Below are positions 1 to 7,250 of a DNA stretch of 64,000 nt, in pieces. The first letter of the stretch is position 1, and each line of letters begins with the position of its first letter. The stretch is from positions 2,028,001 through 2,092,000 of the forward strand of contig NZ_OY762905.1 in NCBI RefSeq assembly GCF_963666525.1. The letters are read 5' to 3'. The notes beneath the pieces were generated by a model. It ran no database searches. It was not told where the DNA came from and saw nothing but the letters and a program-made list of their open reading frames with translations. Made by a program: the position numbers and the translations under genes. Origin of the DNA: an uncultured Cohaesibacter sp. (lineage in GTDB: Bacteria; Pseudomonadota; Alphaproteobacteria; Rhizobiales; Cohaesibacteraceae).

Positions 1-1
1 C

Positions 2-796
2 TCCGTTCAGATGCGAGAAGAGTATCACATACATCGATATTGCGGAAGAACTGACAACCTTTTAAATATTAATAAGCACTATTTTCCAATCTTCGATGTC
101 AGGAAGTTTCTAGCTCAAAATAAGAAAATTGCAACTTTTTTGCATTACCATCACTTATATCCAGGTACGCTTCCTACGAGTGGGATGATGGCTATTTTTA
201 CTGCCATCGGCATGGGTTTTGAGAATATTTACATTACGGGGATGGATTTTTATACAACTTCAAAAACCTACTCCCACCAGATCGGTGCCAATCACGCACA
301 CCTTGTTGGAATTGAGCCTGGTTCTCAAGGGTACTCTAACAGTTATCACACTTATGACGTCGATATGGCAGCTTTTATGCTTGCAAACAGTATCGATGGC
401 GTAACTATAAAGTCGCTAACTCCAGATTGTTACGTCAACAAACTCATAGAGCTTGCCCCGGTGGTATCTGAATCGAAAGAGCAAGAGGAAAAGCCATCGG
501 GCTACATTAAAGATTTTATTTACGTTCCGCAAGATTTTTCATCCGTAAAAAGCAACGACATTCCGTCAAAAAATGATATCGCGCCAAAAGATAAGATTAG
601 AGAAGTAATTTCTCTAAAAGAATACTCAAAGGCCATAGCTCTATGCGAAGCAGCTGTTAAACGATATCCAAATAGCCTTCAGTATAGAAGCCTTCTTAGA
701 AAATCATACTTAGGAAATAAAGAGTATTTTAAAGCCATCAATATATCCGTACAAATGGCACAAGAACATGCCCGGCGATTTTTTTCCAAAACTTAA
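2..796 (+). CDS. GT42-like sialyltransferase, 3' part (5' end outside window)
   Basis: Probable CMP-sialic acid-dependent glycosyltransferase that adds sialic acid to a surface glycan. The reading frame is open to the window edge (residues S-V-Q precede the first Met at 11), so the true start lies upstream. Resemblance to Campylobacter Cst-I/Cst-II (GT42) rests on three blocks: TSGMMA followed by IYITGMDFY, matching the family's TSG...IYLSGIDFY; a His in SYHTYDVD, with an Asp five residues later, aligning with the catalytic His block; and TPDCYVNKLIELAP, matching the CPNSLLANFIELAP block. After about residue 190 the protein continues into a short helical, TPR-like tail (YSKAIALCEAAVKRYPNS). 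Base composition is AT-rich compared with the core genes, as expected for a transferred glycan gene. Family assignment is by remembered motifs; acceptor and linkage are unknown. Confidence 0.72.
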   Translation, partial: SVQMREEYHIHRYCGRTDNLLNINKHYFPIFDVRKFLAQNKKIATFLHYHHLYPGTLPTSGMMAIFTAIGMGFENIYITGMDFYTTSKTYSHQIGANHAHLVGIEPGSQGYSNSYHTYDVDMAAFMLANSIDGVTIKSLTPDCYVNKLIELAPVVSESKEQEEKPSGYIKDFIYVPQDFSSVKSNDIPSKNDIAPKDKIREVISLKEYSKAIALCEAAVKRYPNSLQYRSLLRKSYLGNKEYFKAINISVQMAQEHARRFFSKT

Positions 797-814
797 AGAA
801 ATTCGTAATTCTTA

Positions 815-838
815 GAGCCCGATTCAAAAGTTTATTCA
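815..838. repeat. Isolated terminal end of the IS5-family element found at 8854
   Basis: These 24 bases match the left end of the element at 8854 except at one position (GAGCCCG here, GGGCCCG there) and have the same orientation. No transposase follows; a different (IS3) element starts a few bases later. The trinucleotide TTA lies just outside (812-814). It equals the TTA just outside the right end at 10633. This is the remnant of a second copy of that element. Confidence 0.7.
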
Positions 839-903
839 GAGCTGGTCCCGGAAATTCGGACCATGTGGTAAGGTGGATCGCCTGAACAGAAAGACGATCC
901 GCA

Positions 904-1212
904 ATGACGAAGAGAAAACGCTACTCTGCCGACTTCAAGGCCAAGGTTGCGCTTGAAGCAATCCGTGAAGAATTGACGCTTTCAGAGCTGTCGAAGAAGT
1001 ATGATATCCATCCCAACATGATCAGCGCCTGGAAGCGAGTAGCGATCGAGAATATGGCTTCAGGCTTTGCCAAGGGCAAGGAAAGCGAGCAAAAGAGCAA
1101 CGATGCCGAGATTGCGCGGCTGCATGCCAAGATCGGCCAGTTGGTCGTGGAACGCGATTTTTTATCGGAAGCCTCTGTTCTACTGGGCGTGAATGGAGGC
1201 AAAAAGCGGTGA
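904..1212 (+). CDS. IS3-family transposase OrfA
   Basis: 102 residues. The N-terminal helix-turn-helix begins KRKRYSADFKAKVALEAI, the usual start of Transposase_8/IS3 OrfA proteins, and recognises the element's ends. A C-terminal helical segment (AEIARLHAKIGQLVVERDFL) resembles the leucine-zipper part used for multimerisation. The start ATG follows AGACGATCCGCA, a weak Shine-Dalgarno region. Its stop overlaps the GTG of orfB (GTGA), the arrangement used for coupled or frameshifted expression of the OrfAB transposase. The gene is intact but its partner is broken. Confidence 0.85.
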   Translation: MTKRKRYSADFKAKVALEAIREELTLSELSKKYDIHPNMISAWKRVAIENMASGFAKGKESEQKSNDAEIARLHAKIGQLVVERDFLSEASVLLGVNGGKKR

Positions 1213-1635
1213 AGCGTGATCATCCCAAGCTCAGCATCCGTCGGCAGTGCAGACTTTTGTCTCTGACACGCTCAAGCCTTTACTACCATCCGGTCGGAGA
1301 AAGTGCCGAGAATCTGCGCTTCATGGAAATCATACACTGCCTGGCAGGCGATGCTTGCATCGCCGAGAAGGGACAAACAGTTTCTGGAAACGCCCTGGTA
1401 TGGCTCGCGACAGATGGCCCGTCATATGAAGCGTCATGGACACCCATGCGGACGACATCGGGTGCGTCGCCTGATGCGCTTGATGAGGCTGGTCCCAATC
1501 TATCAGGAGCCCAATACCAGCAAGAAGAACCCGGCGCACAAGATCTGGCCGTATCTGCTGAAGGATCTGTCGATTGAGCGGCCCAATCAGGTGTGGTGTG
1601 TCGATATCACCTACGTTCCGATGCAGCGCGGCTTC
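1209..1635 (+). pseudogene. IS3-family transposase OrfB, frameshifted and truncated
   Basis: Starts GTG at 1209 overlapping orfA. The OrfB N-terminus is readable (KLSIRRQCRLLSLTRSSLYY), then the frame breaks after FMEII. The normal sequence resumes in another frame at DKQFLETPWYGSRQMARHM (from 1372) and continues to the first catalytic block VWCVDITYVP. The break is explained by about 37 extra bases at 1335-1371. At 1636 the gene is cut by an IS66-type end, so the later DDE residues are missing. Confidence 0.85.
1335..1371. repeat. 37-base insertion containing an 18-base perfect palindrome
   Basis: Removing 1335-1371 restores the IS3 OrfB frame exactly (MEII joined to DKQFLE). The insert contains GGCGATGC-TT-GCATCGCC (1347-1364), a perfect 8-base stem with a 2-base loop. 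It may be a small palindromic mobile repeat or a template-switch scar; no other copy was noticed in the window. Confidence 0.55.
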
Positions 1636-1701
1636 GTAACCACCCGGTTGCTACCGCGGCTGCTTTGGCTTGACGCGAGCGATGATTTCGGGGTCAGCCA
1701 C
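1636..1701 (-). repeat. 66-base IS66 right-end fragment, inverted copy of 4969-5034
   Basis: The sequence is the exact reverse complement of 4969-5034, the last 66 bases of the complete IS66 element. It starts with the terminal repeat GTAACCACCCGG. It joins the truncated IS3 orfB on one side and the truncated IS110 gene on the other, so it is a relic of an earlier IS66 insertion followed by deletion. Confidence 0.9.
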
Positions 1702-2214
1702 CTGTAAAATGCTCCAAGCGCTGTATCGCTTCGGCCAACGGTCGTTGCAGCCAGTCTGAGCAATGCTGCGGCACGGCTGGACGATCGTCGTGTGCGCGAC
1801 GAGAGGAGCTTTCCGCCGGAGATTTTATTGCCAGGCGCAAGACACAACCAGGATGTAAAGTGTTTTGCGCTCTTCCATGCAGTCAAATCAGTGCCACACT
1901 CTGCGACAAGCTTCAGAGCCAAGGATGGACCAAGGCCATGGATTTGCGTCAAGTCAGTCCCTAACACACCATACAATGCGGCCCGAATATCGAATGCTGG
2001 TGCATTATGTTGCTTCACCCTGATCCGCGCCTTGGGAAGTGGTGCCAATTTGCCCGTTGGTTTGACCGTGAGTGCTGCGACAGCGGTTTCCAAACGTCGA
2101 TCACAGTCTTCGATCCTCGCCTTGTAAAAATCATAAAGCTCCAAAGATTGTGTCAGTGCAAAGATATGCTCTGCACGGTCATTGCCAACCAATGCCGACT
2201 TGATTGTATCTATC
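1702..2214 (-). pseudogene. IS110-family transposase, internal fragment
   Basis: Read on the minus strand, the frame encodes the C-terminal half of an IS110/IS116-type transposase. It has a helical region ending KARIRVKQ, then IHGLGPSLALKLVAECGTDL and FTSWLCLAPGNKISGGK, the Transposase_20 signature with its helix-hairpin-helix. The catalytic DEDD N-terminal domain is absent: the frame is cut by the IS66 end at 2215. The extreme C-terminus is cut at 1701 after GAFYRWL, where the frame runs on into IS66 sequence. Not functional. Confidence 0.85.
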
Positions 2215-2259
2215 GTAACCACCCGATTGAGACCGCCTTTTTGAGTTGGCCGCGATGGT

Positions 2260-2301
2260 TTAAGACACGTCATTAACGACGTCGTTTGCGACGTGTCTTA
2301 A
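2260..2301 (+). promoter_or_regulatory. 12-bp hairpin overlapping the start region of IS66 tnpA
   Basis: TTAAGACACGTC (2260-2271) and GACGTGTCTTAA (2290-2301) form a perfect 12-base inverted repeat. The 18-base loop contains a second palindrome, ACGACGTCGT. It ends at the first possible tnpA ATG (2301). Such a structure could block translation of tnpA from transcripts that enter the element from outside, or be an operator. Function is inferred. Confidence 0.5.
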
Positions 2302-2312
2302 TGGGGTGTTTG

Positions 2313-2690
2313 ATGCGCGGCGAGATTTTGGGTGCGGAACGGCGGCGGCGTTGGAGCACGGAAGAAAAGCTTTCGATTGTGACGTCAGTTGGTATTGATG
2401 GTGCCACGGTTACGCAGATTGCCCAGCGACATGATGTGACACGTCAGCAGATTTATGGATGGCGCCGCGAACTTAAGCAAAAGGGTTTGTTTGGCGTTTC
2501 AGAACAAACTTGTTTTGTTCCTGTTGAATTACCCGCTTTGCTGGCTGAAGGTCTTGATCGTGCCGACGAACGGACGCCGGAACAGGCTTCTGTCGAATTG
2601 GTCTTGCGCTGCGGACGCCGTCTACATTTTGATGGTCAGATAGATGGCCCACTTCTCACCCGTCTCATTCGGGCGGTGGAGGCAGCATGA
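2313..2690 (+). CDS. tnpA: IS66-family accessory protein TnpA
   Basis: About 125 residues from the ATG at 2313 (preceded by GGGG at a sensible distance; in-frame starts at 2286 and 2301 are possible). Begins MRGEILGAERRRRWSTEEKL and has a helix-turn-helix of the Transposase_8 type (VTQIAQRHDVTRQQIYGWRR), as in TnpA/OrfA of IS66 elements, where it is needed for efficient transposition. Its last codons overlap tnpB by ATGA at 2687-2690, so translation is coupled. Confidence 0.88.
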   Translation: MRGEILGAERRRRWSTEEKLSIVTSVGIDGATVTQIAQRHDVTRQQIYGWRRELKQKGLFGVSEQTCFVPVELPALLAEGLDRADERTPEQASVELVLRCGRRLHFDGQIDGPLLTRLIRAVEAA

Positions 2691-3034
2691 TTGGTCCGGG
2701 TACAGGTGTTCGTGTCTATCTTGCGGGTGGGGTTACGGATATGCGCAAAGGAATCTCGGGCTTGGCGGTTCTGGCGCAAGATGTTCTACGCCAGAACCCG
2801 ACGAGCGGCGCAGTGTTTGCCTTCCGAGGCCGCCGTGGAGATCGGCTGAAGATCCTGTTTTGGGATGGACAGGGATTTTGCCTTTACTACAAGGTTCTGG
2901 AACGAGGTCGTTTCCCCTGGCCGTCAGTCGGTGATGGGGTTGCCCGCTTGACGTCTGCGCAGCTTGCGATGCTGTGGGAAGGGATTGACTGGCGGCGTCC
3001 GAGTTGGGGCTCTCCTCCGGCTCGTGTTGGTTGA
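2687..3034 (+). CDS. tnpB: IS66-family accessory protein TnpB (IS66 Orf2)
   Basis: 115 residues, the usual size. Carries the family start (GTGVRVYLAGGVTDMRKGISGL) and the conserved core FRGRRGDRLKILFWDGQGFCLYYKVLERGRF, which identifies it as IS66 Orf2/TnpB. It overlaps tnpA by 4 bases and lies 63 bases before tnpC. Biochemical role is not well defined in the family, but it is required with TnpA and TnpC for transposition. Confidence 0.93.
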   Translation: MIGPGTGVRVYLAGGVTDMRKGISGLAVLAQDVLRQNPTSGAVFAFRGRRGDRLKILFWDGQGFCLYYKVLERGRFPWPSVGDGVARLTSAQLAMLWEGIDWRRPSWGSPPARVG

Positions 3035-3097
3035 ATTATCTTACTGAAATTGTTTGTTTTTATGGTGTTTTTCTCTGATTTATGCTAATCAGCATGC

Positions 3098-4720
3098 ATG
3101 AAAAACTCTGCCGAAACTCTTTCTGATGATCCCGCTATTTTGAAGGCGATGATTGCTGCTTTGCAGGCAGAGAATGCGCAATTGTCCGCGACATTGCGTG
3201 TGCATGACCAGTTGATCCAGGGATTGCGTCTTCGCATCGCCAAGCTGAAGAAGCAGGTCTTTGGCAAATCCTCGGAAAAGATCGAACGCGAGATTGAGCA
3301 GCTGGAATTGGCGCTGGAAGATCTTCTGATCGCAGCGGCTGAGACCACGTCGGCAGCAATCAATGAAGACGATGAGGACGTTCCCGATCCTGCTTCCAAT
3401 GATGAGCAGCAAAAACCTTGTCGTCGCCGTCCTCGCGTCTCAGACAATACCCCTCGCGAACGCCAAGAGCTTGATCCAGGAACGACCTGCCCCGAATGTG
3501 GTGGAGAGCTGCGGACAGTCGGCGAAGATGTCAGCGAGATGATTGATATGATCTTCGCTCAGTTAAAGGTCATCGAGATCGCTCGGCTCAAGAAATCTTG
3601 CCGATGCTGCGAGAAGATGGTGCAGGTGCCGGCACCCAGCCGTCCAATCCCGGGCAGCATGGCCGGTGCGGGCATGTTGGCCTATATCCTGGTCTCGAAG
3701 TTCGATGATCACTTACCGCTGTATCGCCTGAATGAAATCTTCGCTCGTATGGGGGCCTATATCCCCGACACCACGCTGGTGGACTGGTGTGGTCGCGCAA
3801 TGAAGGTGCTGAAGCCGTTGATTGAACGGATCGAGGTCGAGGTCATGGGAAGCGATCTGCTGCATGCCGATGATACTCCGATCCGAGTATTGGATCGTTC
3901 CTTGCGGAGCAAGGGGCTAGGCAAGGGAGTGAAGAAGGGTCGAATATGGACCTATGTTCGGGATCAACGGCCATGGGCGGGAACGGCACCACCCGGTGCA
4001 GTCTACTACTTCGCCCCTGACTGGAAAGCCGAACATGTTCAGCGCCATCTTGGGCAAACGAGCGGCATCCTGCAGGCTGATGCCTACAAGGGCTATGCCA
4101 AACTCTATGAACCAGGAGCGGATGGTATCCCGCGTTTCCAGGAGGCGGCGTGCTGGGCACACCTCAGGCGTGACTTCCACGACATCTGGACATCGACCAA
4201 ATCCGAAATCGCCAAGGAGGCGCTTGACCGGATTGGGGCACTTTATGACGTCGAACGAGATATTGCCGGCCAGTCCGCAGAAGTTCGCCTGGCAGCCCGT
4301 CAAAAACTCAGCAAACCAAAAGCTGAGGCCTTCTTTCTTTGGGCCGAGCAGCAAAGGGCTCGCATTCCGGGCAAAAGTGATTTGGCCAAAGCCTTCCGCT
4401 ATTGCCAGAGCAGGCAAGCCTCCTTCTGCCTGTTCCTTGATGACGGCCGCATTGCTATCGACAACAACGCTGCCGAGCGCGCGCTCAGACCAATTGGGAT
4501 TGGAAGAAAGAATTGGCTCTTCGCGGGAGCAGACACTGGCGCCGAGACCTTGGCTCGTGCCATGACCATCATCGAAACAGCCAAGATGAATGGCCTCGAT
4601 CCGCAAGCCTATTTGGCGGATATCCTTGATCGCATCAATGATCACAAGATCAACCGGCTGGATGAACTCCTGCCATGGAACTGGACGCCAATTGCGGCCA
4701 CCCAGTCGGATGTGGCCTGA
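3098..4720 (+). CDS. tnpC: IS66-family transposase TnpC
   Basis: 540 residues, full length. The order is an N-terminal coiled coil ([28 protein letters not shown], about 45-75), a zinc-binding segment ([10 protein letters not shown] with CRCCEKM, about 130-170), and the catalytic DDE domain. Visible acidic blocks are [21 protein letters not shown] and [22 protein letters not shown]. It catalyses strand transfer of the element. The stop overlaps the start of the next small gene (TGATG at 4718-4722). Nothing in it looks broken, so this copy may be active. Confidence 0.93.
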   Translation: MKNSAETLSDDPAILKAMIAALQAENAQLSATLRVHDQLIQGLRLRIAKLKKQVFGKSSEKIEREIEQLELALEDLLIAAAETTSAAINEDDEDVPDPASNDEQQKPCRRRPRVSDNTPRERQELDPGTTCPECGGELRTVGEDVSEMIDMIFAQLKVIEIARLKKSCRCCEKMVQVPAPSRPIPGSMAGAGMLAYILVSKFDDHLPLYRLNEIFARMGAYIPDTTLVDWCGRAMKVLKPLIERIEVEVMGSDLLHADDTPIRVLDRSLRSKGLGKGVKKGRIWTYVRDQRPWAGTAPPGAVYYFAPDWKAEHVQRHLGQTSGILQADAYKGYAKLYEPGADGIPRFQEAACWAHLRRDFHDIWTSTKSEIAKEALDRIGALYDVERDIAGQSAEVRLAARQKLSKPKAEAFFLWAEQQRARIPGKSDLAKAFRYCQSRQASFCLFLDDGRIAIDNNAAERALRPIGIGRKNWLFAGADTGAETLARAMTIIETAKMNGLDPQAYLADILDRINDHKINRLDELLPWNWTPIAATQSDVA

Positions 4721-5019
4721 TGGCCCAGACGGGATATGTCCTGACACTCGAACGTATTGCCGAAATTCTGGATGAAGATCTCGAAATCATCGAGACGATC
4801 GTTGCCAATGACGACAATCTGTCCTTCGGCAGCATCGTTTATGTTGAGATGGCTGCAGGCAACGACAGCATCACAGCGCTGACCGCTGATGGTGTAGAGG
4901 AACTCGGGCTGATGCTTGCAGGTGCGCGATCATCACAGCAAGAGTGGAACCTCTTCCTTGCAGACCTTGTGGCTGACCCCGAAATCATCGCTCGCGTCAA
5001 GCCAAAGCAGCCGCGGTAG
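4720..5019 (+). CDS. Small fourth protein of the IS66 element, function unknown
   Basis: 99 residues from the ATG at 4720, which overlaps the tnpC stop (TGATG), so it is probably translated by coupling. Acidic, no membrane segment, no recognised domain; the text includes LTLERIAEILDEDLEIIETIVANDD and ends ADPEIIARVKPKQPR. Its final codons lie inside the right end of the element. Similar short frames after tnpC occur in some IS66 elements; the role is not known to me. Confidence 0.65.
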   Translation: MAQTGYVLTLERIAEILDEDLEIIETIVANDDNLSFGSIVYVEMAAGNDSITALTADGVEELGLMLAGARSSQQEWNLFLADLVADPEIIARVKPKQPR

Positions 5020-5034
5020 CAACCGGGTGGTTAC

Positions 5035-5247
5035 GACGCAACAGCACATGGACGCGACGATATCCATACCGCACGCGTGTCTCACAAATCTCCTTGATCC
5101 GCTTTTCAAGGGCGGCCTGACCGGTACGACGCGACTTGTAATGATAGCTTGAGGTATCGAACAGAAGAACACGACAGGCTCGCCTGATCGAAATCCCCCA
5201 ATCGACAAGGATCTCATCCACCAGCTTGCGCTTGCGGGCAGGCCTCA
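5035..5247 (-). pseudogene. IS3-family (IS407-type) OrfB, N-terminal fragment
   Basis: Minus-strand frame beginning about RPARKRKLVDEI and continuing GISIRRACRVLLFDTSSYHY and EICETRVRYGYRRVHVLLRR, the N-terminal part of OrfB in the IS407 group. It stops being OrfB at the boundary with the IS66 right end (5034), so the DDE catalytic domain is gone. It overlaps the end of orfA in the -1 frame, as expected for an OrfAB fusion made by frameshifting. Confidence 0.85.
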
Positions 5248-5511
5248 GAGCTTTCGGCGCACAACATCCTGGAGCATTTCCTTGTCCAGCGTCAGATCCG
5301 CAACAATCCTCTTCAGTCTGGCATTCTCGTCTTCAAGGGCTTTTAGACGGCGCATCTCATCAGGCAATAACCCACCATATTTCTTTTTCCAGTTGAAATA
5401 GGTCGCCTGGCTGATGCCTGCCTTCCTGCAAATCTCTGCAACGGGTACGCCATCATCACCCTGCTTCAAAATAAACGCCTTCTGTGCGTCCGAAAACTTC
5501 GAGGCTTTCAT
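5245..5511 (-). CDS. IS3-family (IS407-type) transposase OrfA
   Basis: 88 residues, the normal size for this group. Starts MKASKFSDAQKAFILKQGDDG and has a clear helix-turn-helix (VAEICRKAGISQATYFNWKKKYGG), then a heptad-like helix (EDENARLKRIVADLTLDKEML). Intact, but its OrfB partner is cut, so the element is dead unless complemented. Confidence 0.85.
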   Translation of the reverse strand: MKASKFSDAQKAFILKQGDDGVPVAEICRKAGISQATYFNWKKKYGGLLPDEMRRLKALEDENARLKRIVADLTLDKEMLQDVVRRKL

Positions 5512-5613
5512 CGCTTTCTCTCCTTCTCCCAGCCAGAAGAATAGCGCGGAAAACTCTAATTCAAAACGTTCCAGTTTTTAGGGCGCAGAGCAGGAAGCCT
5601 GAGCAGAGAAGGC

Positions 5614-5760
5614 ATGCTGCACATGACGTTCAAACTCGGGCAATGTGCCGAGAAAAACTGGAGGAAGCTCCGTGGCTTTACCTATCTCGCCGACGTCTTC
5701 GAGGGCGTCGACTTCATCAACGGCATCAAGCCGTCAAACCAACAAAAGGCCGCCGCTTGA
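5614..5760 (+). pseudogene. C-terminal fragment of an IS256-family transposase
   Basis: Plus-strand frame of about 48 residues: MLHMTFKLGQCAEKNWRKLR followed by GFTYLADVFEGVDFINGI and a TGA at 5758-5760. This resembles the C-terminal end of mutator-type (IS256) transposases. It is not the missing part of the IS256 element at 7251-8620, which has its own end in the opposite orientation. Relic only. Confidence 0.6.
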
Positions 5761-5819
5761 AAACCCTCAAACACCAGAATTGACATTAACTCTTAAATCA
5801 GAAGACCGAGTTCAGATAG

Positions 5820-5841
5820 GCGGTGCCAGCCGGGTGGTTAC
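5820..5841 (+). repeat. IS66-type terminal repeat remnant
   Basis: GGCGGTGCCAGCCGGGTGGTTAC (about 5819-5841) matches both ends of the complete IS66 element at the outer 11 bases (CGGGTGGTTAC) and, beyond a short divergent stretch, at GGCGGT. No IS66 genes are attached. It lies directly against the stop codon of the next minus-strand gene. Confidence 0.65.
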
Positions 5842-5843
5842 TA

Positions 5844-6890
5844 TTAAGTCGACATTATCATGGACTTTTTATTAAATAATTCTACTAGCTCTTCCACAAA
5901 ATCAACGGATCTGAAGTGATTCTGCAGCCACGAATTGTTTGGCTTTTTTGCTTCCAAACGGAGAATGCTTCCCAAGGGGGCAATAAGCCCACTACGATCA
6001 AATAGTTGCTGCATCGACTCTACCATACTGTCTTTATAGTTTTCCACGTAATCAAGATAGATCATAGTTGGCACTCCGGCGCAAATCGCATCCATTGCCG
6101 CAGTAGACGTGCAGGTAATCGCATAGGCCGCATCTGATAGTGCTGCCTCCATCGAACAGGCGGAAAATTCGAGATTTGCAGGAATGTCTTTTAAGTTTTC
6201 GCTAAGCTCGGTATAGCTAAATTCTTCTACATTTACGTGATGCTGATTTTCATCGGACAGATGCCGCAATTTTATCACCACTTTGCGCTCGGGATGCGCA
6301 ATGGCAATTGCTCGCATCGTTTCCAGAACATGTAAACGAGCATTATAAGAATTAGGACTTACCGACTGGGCGAAAAAATACACAGCTGCTTTCGAACTTG
6401 GATTGTAGGTGTCAGGAAGCATAAAAAATGGGTGCCCCCAGGAGAAATATTGTCCGGAACGCCTTTTTTTCTCGAATTGCTTGATCTGTTCTCGCGAGTT
6501 CATGTAGATCACATCAAATTCTTGTCGGTTCTTAAATCCTTTTTCAGGAGTAAATTCCAGACCGGGTTGAAAGGCAACAAAAAGAGGCCTGTCCTTGCTT
6601 TTCATATAGGCCTTGTTTTTTAGCAGTGGTTGGTATTCACGAGGCACCCGGCAGAAGAGAGCTGCCGAATAATCCGCATAGAACTTTGCTGAGATCTCCG
6701 TAGTTGCATCCAAGATATAGTCCGGGCCATCCGGTAGATAAATTTTCATCTGCCGGTCGGAAACACCTGAATGCCGACCGTTGACGACATAATGTGTAAT
6801 GCAGTGTGCTTCGGTGTCTTTTAGCAGAGCCTTCATTTTGGAGGCAAAAAAGAGGGTGGAATCGTCATAAAAGGGGATCGCAATTTTCAT
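5844..6890 (-). CDS. DUF6716-like putative glycosyltransferase (possibly C-terminally truncated)
   Basis: 348 residues, AT-rich. The fold looks like a GT-B glycosyltransferase or capsule-synthesis enzyme: an N-terminal part with MKIAIPFYDDSTLFFASKM, then YFFAQSVSPNSYNARLHVLE, KVVIKLRHL, and a C-terminal nucleotide-sugar-like block DAAYAITCTSTAAMDAICAG. The protein at 11028-12287 has the same blocks in the same order and runs about 65 residues further, so this copy may have lost its C-terminus. An IS66-type end lies 2 bases beyond the stop, which supports truncation. Its ATG overlaps the stop of the 67-residue gene upstream. DUF6716 naming is from memory; substrate unknown. Confidence 0.55.
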   Translation of the reverse strand: MKIAIPFYDDSTLFFASKMKALLKDTEAHCITHYVVNGRHSGVSDRQMKIYLPDGPDYILDATTEISAKFYADYSAALFCRVPREYQPLLKNKAYMKSKDRPLFVAFQPGLEFTPEKGFKNRQEFDVIYMNSREQIKQFEKKRRSGQYFSWGHPFFMLPDTYNPSSKAAVYFFAQSVSPNSYNARLHVLETMRAIAIAHPERKVVIKLRHLSDENQHHVNVEEFSYTELSENLKDIPANLEFSACSMEAALSDAAYAITCTSTAAMDAICAGVPTMIYLDYVENYKDSMVESMQQLFDRSGLIAPLGSILRLEAKKPNNSWLQNHFRSVDFVEELVELFNKKSMIMST

Positions 6891-7090
6891 TTATCATGTT
6901 CCCGCAAAAATGAATTAAGGAGTTCCTGTTGGCGCATGTCGTGAGCTCTACGAATGAGCCAGTTGGTTTCTACCGCAGCACGCTGAGTGCGTTTTGTTCT
7001 GTTGTCGAGTGTGGAAAGACGGCCACCGAATACAAAGTCGGTCATCGCCAGAGCTGCTTTTTCCAAAATATCGATAATCACAGAAAGCAT
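6887..7090 (-). CDS. Small protein of unknown function upstream of the DUF6716-like gene
   Basis: 67 residues. The start is well supported: AGGAG lies 9 bases before the ATG, and the stop overlaps the next gene by ATGA, so the two are translationally coupled. It has a hydrophobic-amphipathic N-terminus (MLSVIIDILEKAALAMTDFVFGG) and then a charged, helical remainder (NRTKRTQRAAVETNWLIRRAHD). No family recognised. It may be a peripheral membrane partner of the neighbouring putative glycosyltransferase or the remains of a longer gene. Confidence 0.5.
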   Translation of the reverse strand: MLSVIIDILEKAALAMTDFVFGGRLSTLDNRTKRTQRAAVETNWLIRRAHDMRQQELLNSFLREHDK

Positions 7091-7250
7091 AAAATGTAAC
7101 TCCTATTTTTCTTGTTATTGTGCCTCGGAGATGTCAAAGCACCTTTGTGAGACCCGATTTCTGACAACAATTGCATGCAGGAATAGGCAATTTGCCGCCC
7201 CCTGGTTTGGACCGCTGGAATTAGATTTTTCCACTTTCCATCAGATAGAC

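Larger units (their letters stand above)
843..1635 (+). mobile_element. IS3-family element, truncated at its 3' side
   Basis: The element probably starts near 843 (TGGTCCCGGAAATTCGG, with the TG end typical of IS3). It carries orfA and a broken orfB. It is cut at 1635, where an IS66-type end begins, so the right half of orfB and the right inverted repeat are missing. It sits inside the remnant of an IS5-family end at 815-838. Not expected to be able to move by itself. Confidence 0.75.
2215..5034 (+). mobile_element. Complete IS66-family element (2,820 bp)
   Basis: Bounded by inverted repeats GTAACCACCCGATTGAGACC (from 2215) and the complement of CGGTAGCAACCGGGTGGTTAC (to 5034). Carries tnpA, tnpB, tnpC and a fourth small reading frame, all on the plus strand and all intact. 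The flanking octamers (TATCTATC and GACGCAAC) do not match. The two flanks also belong to different elements (IS110 on the left, an IS407-type gene on the right). The usual 8-bp target duplication is therefore lost, and a deletion or rearrangement has occurred at one side. Confidence 0.9.

Noticed and set aside
4675-4720. Upstream start for the small IS66 protein
   Set aside because: It would overlap tnpC by 45 bases, while the ATG at 4720 gives a normal TGATG coupling.
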